Source: Selaginella tamariscina (Eukaryota > Streptophyta > Lycopodiopsida > Selaginellales > Selaginellaceae). Taken from it: DNA of 64,000 bases. The stretch lies in the NCBI GenBank assembly GCA_003024785.1, contig PUQB01000062.1, positions 706,064 through 770,063 of the forward strand. Direction: 5' to 3'. Positions within the stretch are counted from its first letter, which is position 1. Each line of letters opens with the position of its first letter. Below the pieces are notes generated by a model. The model made no database searches, was not told the DNA's origin, and was given only the letters and a program-made list of their open reading frames with translations. Positions 1 to 13,239 of the stretch are shown here, one piece after another. The translations under genes were made by a program, and so were the position numbers.

Positions 1-635
1 CCAAATAGAGCACAGCGTGAGACAATGCTCCGTTTACTCGCTGAAAAGCAAATGCGTCCGCACATAAGGGAGTGGGTAAACTGGGCAGAGGTATGTATAC
101 TGCACACATACACATATACACATACTACTATATAATATGACCCGGTTTTGTGGTTTTGTATGTGTAATATACTTGAAGTCAACCCATGTGTGTGCATTCG
201 TTAATACATGTGTGTGTATATATGTATATGTTTATGAGTATGTGCTTATCTACAGAGTATACCTGACTATATATCTGTTTATACTGTATACACACACATG
301 TATCAGTTAAACCCTGTAATATAGTATAATATACATTGATTAAATTATATTTTGTAGGTGGCAGAAAAGGTGGAAGGTTACACCTTTGTTGATCTCGAAT
401 ATCTTCCATGGAGCTTACAACAGTGTGCTACTAATTGGAAAACTAAGGACGACGAAGAACTGAAAGCATACCTTCACTTATTAAAGGTAAAGCAGACACG
501 TGTACATACATAATATGCATACTATGTCTTATATATACATAATGATAATTATATTGTTACGAACATAGAAAATGTTGTGCAGTATTAACCTATTATATAA
601 CATATATATGAGGGAGGGAGATCATACACGGGTCT

Positions 636-671
<36 letters not shown>

Positions 672-1505
672 GCACGCACGTCTTTTTACCTAAATTGGAG
701 ATGCACGAATATATTGGTGTCTAGATACATAAATGACGTAGAAAAAGAGCTGATGTGCATACATATATGGTATCATATGAATGCCCTCTTGTACATTACA
801 CATGCCGTATGTAATATATTGTATCGTTAGGACATTGTATGTAGCTCAGTACGACATATGTGTTTTAATGTTAGATATTTAATGCAGTGGTATGACTTTT
901 TCGTGCCAAAATGGCTTATGAGAACACCGTTTATGCAAAAAATTGATCAAGGAATCATTGATTTTCTTGGACTACGTATCACAAAGGAAGAGATGCAAAT
1001 GACTGTGAAGTACATGGATGCATATGGTAGATCTAAACCTGGCATTGAGCTACACGATCCATGCTATGAGGTTAGTACATACAGTTATGGCTATTTATGT
1101 GTATACTTATCTTCACGTGCTATGTTTGTATACTTATGCGCGTGTGTATGTGTGTCTATGCATATTATCATGTATTCGTATATATTACATATTTATACAC
1201 ACACACACACACATACATACATACATGTATGTGTGTGTGTGTGTGTGTGTGCCTTGTGTGTGCATGCTAATGATTTGTTTATAGTGGACACCAACGTCTA
1301 AGCATCCTCATGCTATTTGGCCGCTGGAGGGATTAGTGGCAATGCTTCTTCCCAATTTCGACATTGTGGAGCTTTTATGGCTTGATGAGACATCGTGGGA
1401 AGTACGTGCTAATACATATGCTTACACTCATATAGATAAAACATACATGCTTAGATATACATAAGACGAGGCTCAATACATGGGGTATATACACAGATAT
1501 GTGGA

Positions 1506-1564
<59 letters not shown>

Positions 1565-3113
1565 CATGTTTATAAATACATATCATTTGGATATATACAA
1601 ACATTAACAAAGACATGTATGTAACCTTCGTACATATGCATAAAGTTATTTATATAGATCGTGAATCCATCTTAACCTATCAATCTATTCATCATATACT
1701 AATATACATGTACATAGCGGACGCTAATTATATATTGACATAAATATGACCATATATACAATTTACATAGATAAATACGTGTGTGTATGAATCCATACAT
1801 AGGTATATTATGATGCATGCTGTTTATGTAGGGGATTGCATGGACAAGGCTAACGAGGAGGACTGAGGAAGGATACTTAGAAACAGGAACACGAACAAGA
1901 AGCTATCTTGAGAAGAAGCTTGTTGTGTGTTATGGTTCGTATGTAGCTGACCTCATGCTTCTTCCACATATGGAGAGGACTGATCTCTGGAGAGCACAGC
2001 ACGAAGAAGCCAAAGAGGTGTGTGTGTGTGTGTGCGTGCGTGCATGCACATACGTGTTTGCAGTTATCTAGATATATATACGTATATATTAAATAATCTG
2101 TTTTTATAGATTGCATCCAATATGGTCATGGAGTATGGATGGGCTCTGGATGACAGCCCCATGGTGTACAGAAGCCAAGGGGTAACACACACACACACAC
2201 ACATATGTATGTATGTATGTATGTGTGTATATATATAAGTGCAGATATATATTGTGGCCATGTGTGTCTTTGCTTGTGTGCGAATTATTATTGAATAAAT
2301 TGATGACTGTTATTTAGGAGGGCCCAATGAGCATGGGTTATGAAGAAATCGGAGTTCTATCAGACAAAGTTAAGAGGGTAAGCATGTCATTTTTCTAGTT
2401 AATTAAAATATTTATATGCTAACTGATGCTATTTTATGTATCTATATATTTATATGCCTTTCTTATGTATGTACATGATAGATATATATACATTCAAATA
2501 AAATATGTGTGTGTGAAACATTCTAAGTGTATTGCATGCATTTACGTATTTAATGAATGTTTTATTTTGTAGTTGCTTGATCTTGCATGCGATCGAGCGG
2601 CTCAAATACTAGAACGAAACAAGCCAATTTTGGAGACGTTTGTTGATCATTTAGTTGAACACGAGTTCATCACACAAGAGGTACGTGTGGCTTTGTGTGT
2701 GTGTGTGTGTGTATGTAATCTAGTAGTTTATAACATCTGTGTGATACCTCTTTGCATGTACCTATGTATATTATGTATGTATAATGTAGATCTCTCTTTC
2801 TCTCTCTTTCGCACACACACACATTTTTATCTGTTTGTTTTAGAACACCCTTATACATACATATAATCTTTTATATAACTATATAAATATAATTGTATTT
2901 TATATGATTAAGTATATATAATTAATTATACATGTCTATATAATAATCTATGGCGAGCTTATAAAATATAGTTTTATACTTTCGAATAATTTGATTTTAT
3001 TAACAAATTCTTTTCCTCTACATTAGACTATGGAGCAAATTATAAAAGAGAAAGGGGCCATATTTGAAAAAGAACCATTCACGTTAATGGCCCAAGAAGT
3101 TGATGTAGCTGTT

Positions 3114-3116
<3 letters not shown>
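1..3116 (+). CDS. FTSHI5: Inactive plastid FtsH protease homologue (FTSHI5-like), 3' exons
   Basis: Nine in-phase exons are visible: 1-90, 358-486, 888-1070, 1285-1401, 1832-2017, 2110-2181, 2318-2377, 2573-2680 and 3027-3116, each with GT/AG borders. The 5' part lies outside the window and the final short coding exon was not identified. The product aligns by eye with the peptidase-M41-like C-terminal half of FtsH (for example LEKKLVVCYGSYVADLMLLP, then IASNMVMEYGW and ACDRAAQILERNKP). No HExxH zinc site is visible, as in the FTSHI proteins of the plastid envelope import-motor/FtsHi complex. The ending GAIFEKEPF resembles the plant FTSHI5 tail, which is why that paralogue is preferred; FTSHI4 or another FTSHI is the alternative. 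Every visible exon is a multiple of three and intact, unlike most other genes here. Confidence 0.75.
1507..1560. repeat. (CT)n microsatellite in an FTSHI5 intron
   Basis: An uninterrupted CT dinucleotide tract inside the intron between 1401 and 1832. Confidence 0.95.
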
Positions 3117-3158
<42 letters not shown>

Positions 3159-3182
3159 GCTCTGTCTCTGTCTCTCTCTCTC

Positions 3183-3234
<52 letters not shown>
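3117..3234. repeat. (CT)n microsatellite directly at a splice donor
   Basis: A CT/GTCT tract of nearly 120 bp that begins within the donor site itself: the exon ends ...GTTCAG and the intron opens gtctctct. Confidence 0.95.
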
Positions 3235-3236
<2 letters not shown>

Positions 3237-3901
3237 AGATATATATTCACATTAAAACAATTTAACAATTTAATGTTCTTTACAGTCTACAAATGGAATT
3301 TAACAACTGTGGCAACACTTTAAGTTTAATTATTATCAGGTTTTAACATAAAGATAACTTAGTATGTACCTGTTAGATATATTTATAAATACAAATTCAT
3401 GGTTATTTAAAATATTTATTTACTAAAATATTTTTAAATTGGGGTTTAAATTTATATATCTAATCACACACACACATGTATAATTAAACTATATTAAGTT
3501 AACATACTGTAGCTTAATTATCTCTCTCTCAATGCATGTATAGACGCAAACACAAATGGGAATATATATTGAGTTTATTTAACTTACATTACTAATTTTC
3601 ATATATGATTATTTATTGTTACTGATGATAATTATAATGTCTATCTTATGTTAAATCATGTTTGAGATATATTTGATCTGGAACATTCTTTATACTCTTA
3701 TGGTTATTAAAAAAAGTAGATAAATAGCGTGCGTGTGTGTCTGTGTGTGTGTGTGAGAGAGAGAGAGAGAGTAATAATTTATCCAGCTTTTCAAAAGTTA
3801 ATTAAAATCAGAATAAATAAATAAATATACACACACACACACATATATAATACATTAAATAATGTATATAAAATGTATTCATTGACTAAAACTTTAAATT
3901 C

Positions 3902-4345
3902 ACTCATTTGTAGTTAGTATATGGTTATAATATAAGTAATTGTGATTTATATGAGTAAGTATATATAATTAAGTAAAATTTAGCTCCATAATAATCAATA
4001 GCGAGCTCATGAAATGATACAATTTATAATTATAATTAATCATAGTACTGCAAATATACTTTACACTTAATAATTAATTGTTTTTCGTGTACATTAGAAT
4101 ATAGATCAAATTGTAAACAACGACGGTTATTTTTGAAAACAGAACGTGTCCCAACAAGTCCCAACACGTTTAATTATTTGAATTATTAACTTATTTTATA
4201 AAATATATTTACAGTAAAAACAAAATTTAAAACTGCGTCAAGTTTTTTAATTTCAGGTTTTAGCATAAAGATAATTTAGTATATACCTGTTTGATAATTC
4301 TGATTAAAATAAGAATGTATAAATGTAATTATGTTTATTTAGTAA
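3902..4345 (+). repeat. Decayed tandem duplicate of the last visible FTSHI5 exon and its flanks
   Basis: This stretch repeats 2873-3420 in the same order and orientation. Shared blocks are the intron text around 2945-2965 and 4000-4020, the acceptor plus exon start (3015-3060 vs 4090-4135), and the 3' flank with aggttttaacataaagata (3338) matching aggttttagcataaagata (4255). In the copy the exon has lost its reading frame, with a TGA soon after the acceptor, so it is a dead exon. The block 4346-5320 holds no gene I can see, only AT-rich DNA and (TA)n, (CA)n and (GA)n tracts. Confidence 0.8.
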
Positions 4346-4639
4346 CAATATTTTTAAATTTCAACACAGATTGGGAGCCAATAAATACTGAATATTTTTT
4401 ACTCTTATATACAATATATATATATATATTAGTATTTAATATAATATTACTATGTAAGTAACTGAGAAATAAAGTACTGTCCTTTAATATATAAAGAATG
4501 TGTTTACAAATATATTATTTATTTATTATTATAATTAAATGGTTTTAATATAAATATAAGAAACTTGTGATGAATACTTCTACACACACACAAATTATAA
4601 ATATATTTATATATACATAGAATTCTATATATGTTCTAA

Positions 4640-4680
4640 TATATAATCTAAATATATATATATATATATATAATATATAT

Positions 4681-4714
<34 letters not shown>

Positions 4715-4715
4715 A
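4640..4715. repeat. (TA)n microsatellite
   Basis: Long TA dinucleotide tracts with single-base interruptions in the FTSHI5-INCENP spacer. Confidence 0.9.
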
Positions 4716-5032
4716 TTTGCCACATCTGTAAAGGAATTTATATAAATTTAGATTATATACGCAAATAAGTATTATCATTTTCTTTTTTCCTTTTTTCGGA
4801 TTGATAACTAGAATTAGTATCCGTTTTTATTTTTAAATTAATTTAATTACAAAATAACTCGATGATTACTTTAATTTTAGTTCACATAAAGTAATACACG
4901 TACAAATACACACACACACACATCTATCTATTTATCTATCTATCTCTCTGTACACACACACACAACACTGCTGTATAGATGTAATCAAACTTACAATATA
5001 TTAAGCCTGTATATTTGTACAGTGTGCATATA

Positions 5033-5073
<41 letters not shown>

Positions 5074-5436
5074 TTTTGTGTATATTCACAATGACATGTC
5101 TGCACATTGTGTTGAAACCATGAAAATGGAAATGGTTAGTATTACGTATTATTTAATATTTTTCATTTGATTTAACTGTTAATCTACTTGTGTTGCATAT
5201 CCAAGAGTTGTAACGGTACAAGAGATCTCGTCCGTTAATCCTCCGCTGCATCGACGGCTAGAGTCGGAAGAAGCGAGTTCAAACTTCATTCTTGCCCTAA
5301 TCTCTCGGGCGAGGAGAGGGCAGCTATGGCGCCGCGGCGTGAGGAGGTACGTCGAACCCGCGTATGTGTGGTATTTTGAAAGTTGTGTCTGCATTTGCAG
5401 TGACATCTTAGTAGATAGTAAGATAGATCTCGAGCT

Positions 5437-7434
5437 ATGGCGGAAGTCGGCATACATTTCTTGCTGGATTTCGTGGAGCACACAGATGCACAGTACCAGC
5501 AGCAGAAAGCCTACTTTGCGGCATCAATGCAGGCACTTGTGCGGCTTGCGGGCATGCCGGTGCCTCTGTCTCCATTGCCGGCCCAAGCCAGGGGCAGGAA
5601 ACGCGCAAGGAAGACAAACAACAACCAAAACCTTGCCGATGAGGGTAAGGAGAACCGATTCCTTGACGGGTCGCTGATTTTCAACCCTCCGAGGTCCAAG
5701 CAGAAAACCAACACGGAGTTGAGAAGAATTGCGTTGTAAATCAGGTACAAGGCATGTGTGTATATATTATACACAAAATGTGTTTATATATAAGTCGCTT
5801 TGTCAAAACAGAGGACCAAGTCCCCGAAGTCCAGGAAATCCACTCCGTGGAACAGCCGAGGACCACTGAACACGAATTGAGGATTCGCTTTTAAAACAGA
5901 GGGAGCAGCTGAGGAGGACCCATTGTCGAGTGGAGGTATTTGTGCGTGCGTGTGTATGAGAGAGAGTGAGAGTGAGAGAGATGTATTTATTTGTTTGCCC
6001 ATGCCTGTATATATACACTCTATGTTATCAGAGGACTCAAGTGCCCGAAGTCGAGAAAATCCATTCTGTGGAGCAGCTGAGGGGTGATCATGATGGAGTT
6101 GAGGTATTTTTGCGTACGTGAGAGAGAGAGAGATTTAAGTGTTTGAATTGTATTCTATTGTTCCGTTTTCAAATCAGAGGAATCAAGTGCCCGAAGTCGA
6201 GGAAATCCGCTCTGTGGAGCAGCCCAGGAAGACTGAACACGAGAGGATCGTCTCTGAACTTCATGCGTTTCAGTTTCTGCAACAGAATCAACACTGCATT
6301 CATACAATCCTCAGTGGGTCTCTCCATGATAATGAAAAGAAGATGGAAACGCAGGAAACAGATGACGGCGGGAAATAGGGTTACCACCTGATGAGCTCCA
6401 GCAAGGCAGAGAGTCTCAAGGAAGGAAACAGGCAATCAACTGCTAGAAGTAACTGAAGAGCAGGAAACAGGTGAGCAAGATAAGAGGCAGCTAGACGCTG
6501 AAGAACAGGAAGCAGTTGATCAACCACTGCAAGTTAATGAAACTCTAGAAGTAGCTGAAGGGCAGGAAACAGGTGATGAAGCACAGCATGATGATGAAGT
6601 TCAAGATGATGTACAAGTAGAGGATGAACCTAAAGCAGCCTATGGGGACGAGCAGTACAGCTGGAGGAGGAAACGAGTCAGGAATTACGGCAACTTAGTG
6701 AAAGTGGCCCATTGGAAGAGGACGAGCAGAAAACAGAGGAAATAATACGAACAGAAAACGAAAAAACAGGGAAAATAATACGCCAGCTTAGTGAAACAGA
6801 CGATGAGCAGAAAACAGGGGAAGTAATCCGGCGGCTTAGTGAAGCAACCGATGAGCAGAAAGCAGGGGACCTAATCTGGCAGCAGAAAACAGGGGAAGTG
6901 ATACGGCAGCTTAGTGAAACAGATAATGAGCAGAGAACAAGGGAAGTAGTACGGCAGCTTAGTGAGATATATGGGGTTGTAGAAGACACTAAGCAGGAGA
7001 CTCCTGGAAAACAGAGTTTTGAATTTTATACTAATACAATGTGGGGACCTGGAGGATGGAAACCAACAACATATATACGATGATTATAGTATGTCACAAG
7101 CAGGTATGTGATATACTATGCATTGGCTTGATAATTTATGACTATAATTTTGTAGGTGACTCTGGAGCCGAAACGAGCAAGCAGAACATTGTCGATGACA
7201 GTCTCAAGGAACAGGCTGATGCTGGAGAGGCTTCAGTAAAAAGAACAAGCAGGTACATTATTACATGACGTATATGTACATACACACATATGCATGTAAG
7301 CTGACGAGTATGAATGCAGATAAACACGAGTACGTACAGCGGAATATTTGCCGTCTGGAGCCTCTTCCTGTACGTGTGTGTGTGTGTGGATATATACATA
7401 TATATAAGTGGTTATGTGTGTGTGTGTGTGTGTA

Positions 7435-7492
<58 letters not shown>

Positions 7493-10337
7493 ATAACGAT
7501 ATGAACTATGATAGATGAAGCAAAACTAAGCTGGAGTTTCAAACAAAACGAAGTAACAATGGAGCAGCACATTCAGCTCGAGGAACACGTTAAACTGGAA
7601 GAAAACAATGCAGTGCGTACAAGTCCGCAATTAGAACCTAAACGTTCTGAAGAACCAACTCACGACCTTCAGCTGATAGGTATTATATAAAGTTTACATT
7701 CATATATGTTTGCATATAATCATAATACGTAGTTTTACACTGTTACTTGTTTTACATGTATTTAAAGAATTTACCATCTCTCTCTCTCTCTAATTTTTGA
7801 ATTGTGAAACAGATGGGCTCCTGGATGACAACAAGATTGACTGTCACGTTTTACAGCAGGATGGCATTCATGAAGAGGTGTGCAAGACTTAACACATATA
7901 TTATTATATTTGAGTACCTATTTATGCTAAAACTTGAACACCAATGTAAATAATATGTTGTTACTTGTATTCCTTCGTCCGTCAAGTTGATGAGCTTCTA
8001 TGTGCACATTGGCAGGAAGATATACACAAGGATATGGAGAAAGAAGAAGAACACCAAAGTCGAGAGGTTTCGCATTCGCAGGGAGATATACACGAGGATA
8101 TTCACACAGAAGAAGGTATGCACCAAACTCGAGAGCTTTCACACTCACAGGAAGTCAGTACGAATCCTTTGAGGTCCTTCAATCTTGTCTCCAATATGAG
8201 GTCCTTTCTTCCACTTGTCGTTCCCAGCAGCCCGCTGCTGCAATCGCAAATGGTATGAACACACGCACGCACGGTTTTTTGTAATTAGTGTGTACGTACA
8301 GAATATACTATAGATTCTTTGTGATCTTGTATGAAACTGGAGAGGCCGACAAGAAAGCAAATGCACTAGCACCAGTTTCTAAATGCATATGCATAATAGT
8401 CTTTGTGAGTACTGCACACGTGAGATAATGTACATATGTAATTCAGATGCTACCATGTTATTATTAATAATTATAAAATACTAATACATTAACAGGAAAG
8501 AAAGAGGTTAGAGTGAAAGCTCTTGAGGCCGCAGAGGCTGCAAGAAAGCAAAGAAGAGAAACGAGCAGAGGAGCGTAAAATGCGTAAACTGGAGATGCTT
8601 AAACGCGATAAGAATGATTCCTTGACTATTCCTTCTGGTGTGTCCACAAGAACAAAGCGGCCGTTGGAGCTAAAGAGTAAACTCGACCAGCAAAAGACCA
8701 GGAAGCTCGAAGAAGAACAGGTACGTATAGATGCATATATAAAGTATCATGTAATATGTGTGTATGTATAATGTAATGTGCCTGTGAGTAGGTGATATAA
8801 GTGTATCAGTAATTTGTGAGAGAAAGGGAGCGATTCAAAATTTGAGTCATATACATAGAAGTGATGTATATAAACTACAATTATAGATATATAGACTTTG
8901 TGCTCGTATGTGTATGTGTGTGTGTGTGTGTGTGAAATCAATATTTAGAATATAATATGCATACATATTATGTATACATACATGTATACATGTGTGTTTG
9001 TGTGTATATATTTAGAATATAATAGCCAAATGCATACATATTTACATATGTATGTATGCATACATACATTCATGTATACATGTGTGTGTGTGTGTATACA
9101 CACACACAAACACACACACCTATATATGAATGTATATGCGTGTAGAGGAAAAAGGAGGAAGAGTGGAAGAAGAAGGAACTAGAGCTGAACACGAAGAAGA
9201 GAAGAAAGAAGAAATAGAGAAGAAGGAGCGCGAAGATAAAAGGAGAAAAATCGATGATTTAATGCGTATGAAGAAAGAGCAAGAGGAAATTAAGGGCAGA
9301 CCTCGAGGACAAGGAGCAAAGGCGTAAGGCCCTGGTACGTACATATCCAGTTTACATTTGTGTATGCAGTTCTTTAGAGATATCTTCATAATATATGATC
9401 GGTGTTCTATATACACGTATCTCTGTTCTGTGTATTTCTAGGTAATGCGTAGATATTTTCTGTAACATGCATATTTCCTTGTGTCCGTGTCTGTGTGTGA
9501 GTGTGAGTGTGAGTACTTTTTTAGGATATAAGCAATATGCATGTATGCATAAGGTTTATACATATTACATGTATGCATTTTTTTTCAGGAAGAAGCTGAA
9601 AAGGAGAGAAAGGCTATGGAGGAAGAAATGAGAAGAGGAAGAAGGCTAGAAAAGGAGAGAGAGATTGAGCGCAGGAGAAAGGCAGAGGAAGAAGCTAAAG
9701 CGAGCTGGCTGGCCACAAAGGAAGCAGATCGAAAACGCAGAGAAGAGGTCTTTCAAAGAATGAAGGTCCTCGAACGGGAGCAGAGAAAACACATCGATAA
9801 GGTGTGTGTGTGTGTGTGTTTCTATGCATATATTTATATGACATATGCAGTTATTGCAGCATTAATTACTATCGTTAATATTTTTTCATACACTTAGAAT
9901 ATATATGCTCTCTCTCTCTCTCTGGGCGCACACAGAGGGGATTACACGTAGATGTTCATGTACATCTATAGAGTGTATACATGTTCACACCGAGTATGCA
10001 GACGTAGATATACATACCTGTTTTTTTAATATATTATGATTATACTGATTATTGTAAACTTTGCAGAATGAATTAGTAACGTGTACAAATACAAATGATA
10101 AATATGAAATACAAAGAGAGAAATTGGGACTTCTGGGACACGCTGCGAGAATTCCTAAAGAAGCAGCCCAACGCAAGGCAGTCTCACTGACTTTATTAAG
10201 GAACAGTTTTAATGTTAAGCACAGCATGAACGGTACGTTTTATGCATATCTAATTACTAATAATATATTTAAACAGAATTCATGTTTATTGTATTTCTAT
10301 ATACGCAGCGTGTATTCTATACATGTATTAACTCTCT

Positions 10338-10376
<39 letters not shown>

Positions 10377-11712
10377 GTGTCTTGTCACATATATAGTAAC
10401 GTTCTTTCTGATCAGGCACGGAAATATTCCCCGGACTCCAGCTGTGAAGAACACCATGGAACAATGGTAAGATTTTCTTGAGCGTAGGCTAACTAAAGTG
10501 TCTATGGATATAGACATAAAAGTTAAGAGTCATTATATATTGGCTCTTTTACTTTTTATAAGCAGGTGGCCGTATAGTAAAGCCAGTTCTTAAGTGATAT
10601 ATCTCTTGATAGTTTACGGAAGTTCTATTTTATATAGCTATATATAATCTATACATGTAGATGTACACAATATTTTGCTGAGTTTCATAGTTATGTTTTA
10701 CTTCAACAGGAAGCAATCTTATTGTACACCTTTAGCTGGAGAGTTTGTTAATGAGGAAGACTATGATGAAGAAGAAGACGACGGGCCTGTTTCGTATGAG
10801 ATATCACCGTATAAGAATTCTTCAGATGAGGAAGACGAGGACGAAGAAGAGAGTAGGCCTTCGAAGCCCATACCACGCTGGGCAAGGTACATACAGATGC
10901 ATCTATATATACGTACATCTTGTACACCAATGCACACACACACATACACACACGCACACACATATATATGAAGCAGTTCATGACGTATGGATGCCTGTTT
11001 ACATCTATCCATACGTACATACACGTATATATACGCATTTTCTCCTTAAGTGCTAATCATGATAATCAGTAAGCATCGCACATATACACACACACACACA
11101 CAGTATGCATTGGTCTATTCGATATTATGCAAACACTTAGCATCGCTTTTAATCCGTATAACAAGCACTTATTAACTTTTATTATTTATATCGCTTTTCG
11201 TGTAATGTCAGGAAGGATAAATTGTTGCCACAGCTAGTCCGGCAAGCTCACATTGATCCCGATAAGATCTTCAGAAGTGCTAATAGTTGCAGCTTGAACG
11301 AAGGTATTTTAACAGATATGTATTGTAAATGTATTTTCAGGGTGTACATATGTATACACAGACATAAAGAAACGTGGCTATGTAAAGTTCTGTACAAGTA
11401 GTATATAAATTCGTATCTCGTATCTGTACTCTCTCTCTCTCTTTCTGTGCATATGTACATACTACACAAACACATACATATATCACAGCCATGTATCTAT
11501 GTATCCATTTACTATAGACGATTAAGTATATAAAATCTATGTTTTAATTATTTTAATTAATTTTCTTTATTTTGTTTTGTGTAGTGTTTGGCACAACAGG
11601 TAACAGGAAACGCAAAGATTTTGCACAGAGAGCCGGTAGTGGAGACTGGACATCCGACATTGTTAGCTGGAAGGAGGAGCTTATGTACAAGAAAAGCATG
11701 GGGTTTCTATGA
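5437..11712 (+). CDS. Inner centromere protein (INCENP/WYRD-like)
   Basis: This is the scaffold subunit of the chromosomal passenger complex, which positions and activates Aurora kinase. A probable 5'UTR exon ends near 5345 and its intron ends at 5400. The start at 5437 gives MAEVGIHFLLDFVEHTD. Recognisable exons: 7156-7252, 7515-7679, 7813-7877, 7987-8252, 8496-8720, 9146-9334, 9589-9801, 10067-10232, 10416-10466, 10710-10886, 11212-11303 and 11585-11712. Plant-INCENP hallmarks are SNMRSFLPLV (8190-8220), VKALEAAEAARK (8514-8550), a long charged single-helix/coiled-coil region (8560-9800), and the C-terminal IN-box beginning PIPRWAR, with IDPDKIF and RAGSGDW before the stop. The 5' half (5644-7083) is repeat-rich and its exact splicing is unresolved. 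Apparent one- or two-base frameshifts occur near 6655, 8548, 9190-9215 and 9297, so the gene is either slightly decayed or carries assembly indels. Confidence 0.8.
5812..6245 (+). repeat. Tandemly triplicated exon-intron unit in INCENP
   Basis: Three units start at 5812, 6032 and 6178, each just after a cag acceptor. They encode variants of the same peptide: DQVPEVQEIHSVEQPR, TQVPEVEKIHSVEQLR and NQVPEVEEIRSVEQPR. The donors gtattt at 5936 and 6104 and the following GT/GA-rich intron text are duplicated too, so whole exon-plus-intron units were copied. Confidence 0.85.
6661..6975 (+). repeat. Degenerate 15-17-residue repeats in INCENP
   Basis: The frame reads repeated units of the form E-I-I/V-R-Q-L-S-E-T-D-[DN]-E-Q-[KR]-T-G (for example KTGEVIRRLSEATDEQ). 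The nucleotide text agtgaaacagacgatgagca recurs with small changes four to five times. The preceding stretch 6425-6655 reads acidic repeats in a different frame. The switch near 6655 is either a 2-bp indel or an alternative acceptor (tacag at 6660). Confidence 0.75.
9802..10416 (+). repeat. (GT)n and (CT)n tracts in INCENP introns
   Basis: The intron after 9801 starts as gtgtgtgtgt. Further on there are CT arrays at 9910-9923 and 10331-10372. One short exon (10067-10232) sits between them. Confidence 0.8.
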
Positions 11713-11912
11713 CAGGTTTACTTAATATTTAACGTAGTTCATTATTTGTACACTTTATCCTATTCGACAAATATCTATCTTATAATTATATAAAACGATT
11801 CTCTCAAGGTTATCAGTCTTAGACATATAATGCAGTATACACTGTTTGTGCGCGCGTGTGTGCGTCACTCTGTGTGTAAGTGGGGACAGATGATCACCTC
11901 AATATCTAGATG

Positions 11913-11945
<33 letters not shown>

Positions 11946-13239
11946 CATCACATAGTATACAATGTTGCTAAGTGTGTATATATTGAAAAGGTGTATATAA
12001 CGTTCTTTTATATTAAAGTCTATATATATATATATATATATAAATACATTGGTATAAGAATTTCAGACATAATATTTGTGTGTCTGAATTCTTTCTTAAT
12101 TAATTAAACGCAGTTGTATTGTTACTATAAACTCATTTTTATTTATTGATTTTAATATTATAATTTATAGTTTACTGATAATCTATAATCTGATACACAA
12201 AACAACCATAGTTTAGAAATTAAATTTCTAATGTGTTCTTTAATAAAATATCAATTATTATTTAGAATTAATTCAATTTCATATATTGTCTATAGTTATT
12301 CCATTAATCAATACATTTATATTGTCTATTATATATTATATTATGTTCTTATAAACATTAAGATACAAGAGCCCTTGAATGTGTGTGTGTGTGTGTCTAT
12401 TCCATATGTATGTATACCTGTTAATACATTATTATATATGTTGATTTTGCACAGTATAGCACAGTAAATGTATAGCTTTTTGATCTGTATACCTGCGTTA
12501 TATATATTTCAGATCTGTATATATACATATCTATTTGGCACACATGCACGCCTATGCATCCAAGGTGTAATATACAAATCTATACATATTTACAACATAT
12601 TGACTATTTTCCAAATAATGTAACTTTCACATTGTAATAATTATATTTAAATAGTATATCAATTTAAATTTCATAGAAAATTATATACATTAATATGTTC
12701 TTATTACAATAGTAGTGTTAAATCAATATATAATATAATAAGTCTTAATTAATTTAAACAATATAAAATATAATTTTAATTATATATAAAGCACCAGGTC
12801 CATACGATGTTTATGCATATGTAAACATCGTTGAATAAATGTGTATTATACGATTATATACTACACTACATTCTTAATTAGCATTAAAACATATTTTTGT
12901 ATATTTTATAAATTGTATGAATATAATATACATTTACAAGATAGTTTGCTATTAAAAATAGATGTTTTTTGTAACATAGCAACGTATATGTATGAGTATC
13001 CACGCCATATACACACAAAATCTACTTACATGCAACGTATACACACCATAAACACACAAAATCAGCCTGTACGTGTGTGTATAAGTAGAACAAGGTATAT
13101 GTGTGACGTTCGTGTTGTATCCACACAAATCTACTTACATGCAACTTATACACGGCTTATACACTCATCGTACGTGTGTGTATAAATAGAATTTCATGTA
13201 AGTAGTAATATAATTATATGAAGTTTATATAGCGAACTG
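11713..13239. other. AT-rich intergenic stretch between convergent genes
   Basis: No coding signal is seen. It holds (GT)n, (TA)n and GA tracts and two diverged copies of a roughly 100-bp unit (about 12985-13085 and 13105-13190) sharing ctacttacatgcaac and gtacgtgtgtgtataa. It serves as the 3' flank of both INCENP (+) and TatC (-). Confidence 0.6.

Noticed and set aside
1160..1260. Protein-coding reading of Thr/His- and Val/Cys-rich frames over (CA)n/(GT)n tracts, here and at many other places
   Set aside because: Low-complexity translation of microsatellites within introns, with no conservation or splice support.
5325..5345. Alternative INCENP start MAPRREE in the upstream exon
   Set aside because: Joined to the next acceptor at 5401 the frame meets a stop at once, so it is treated as 5'UTR or a very short upstream frame.
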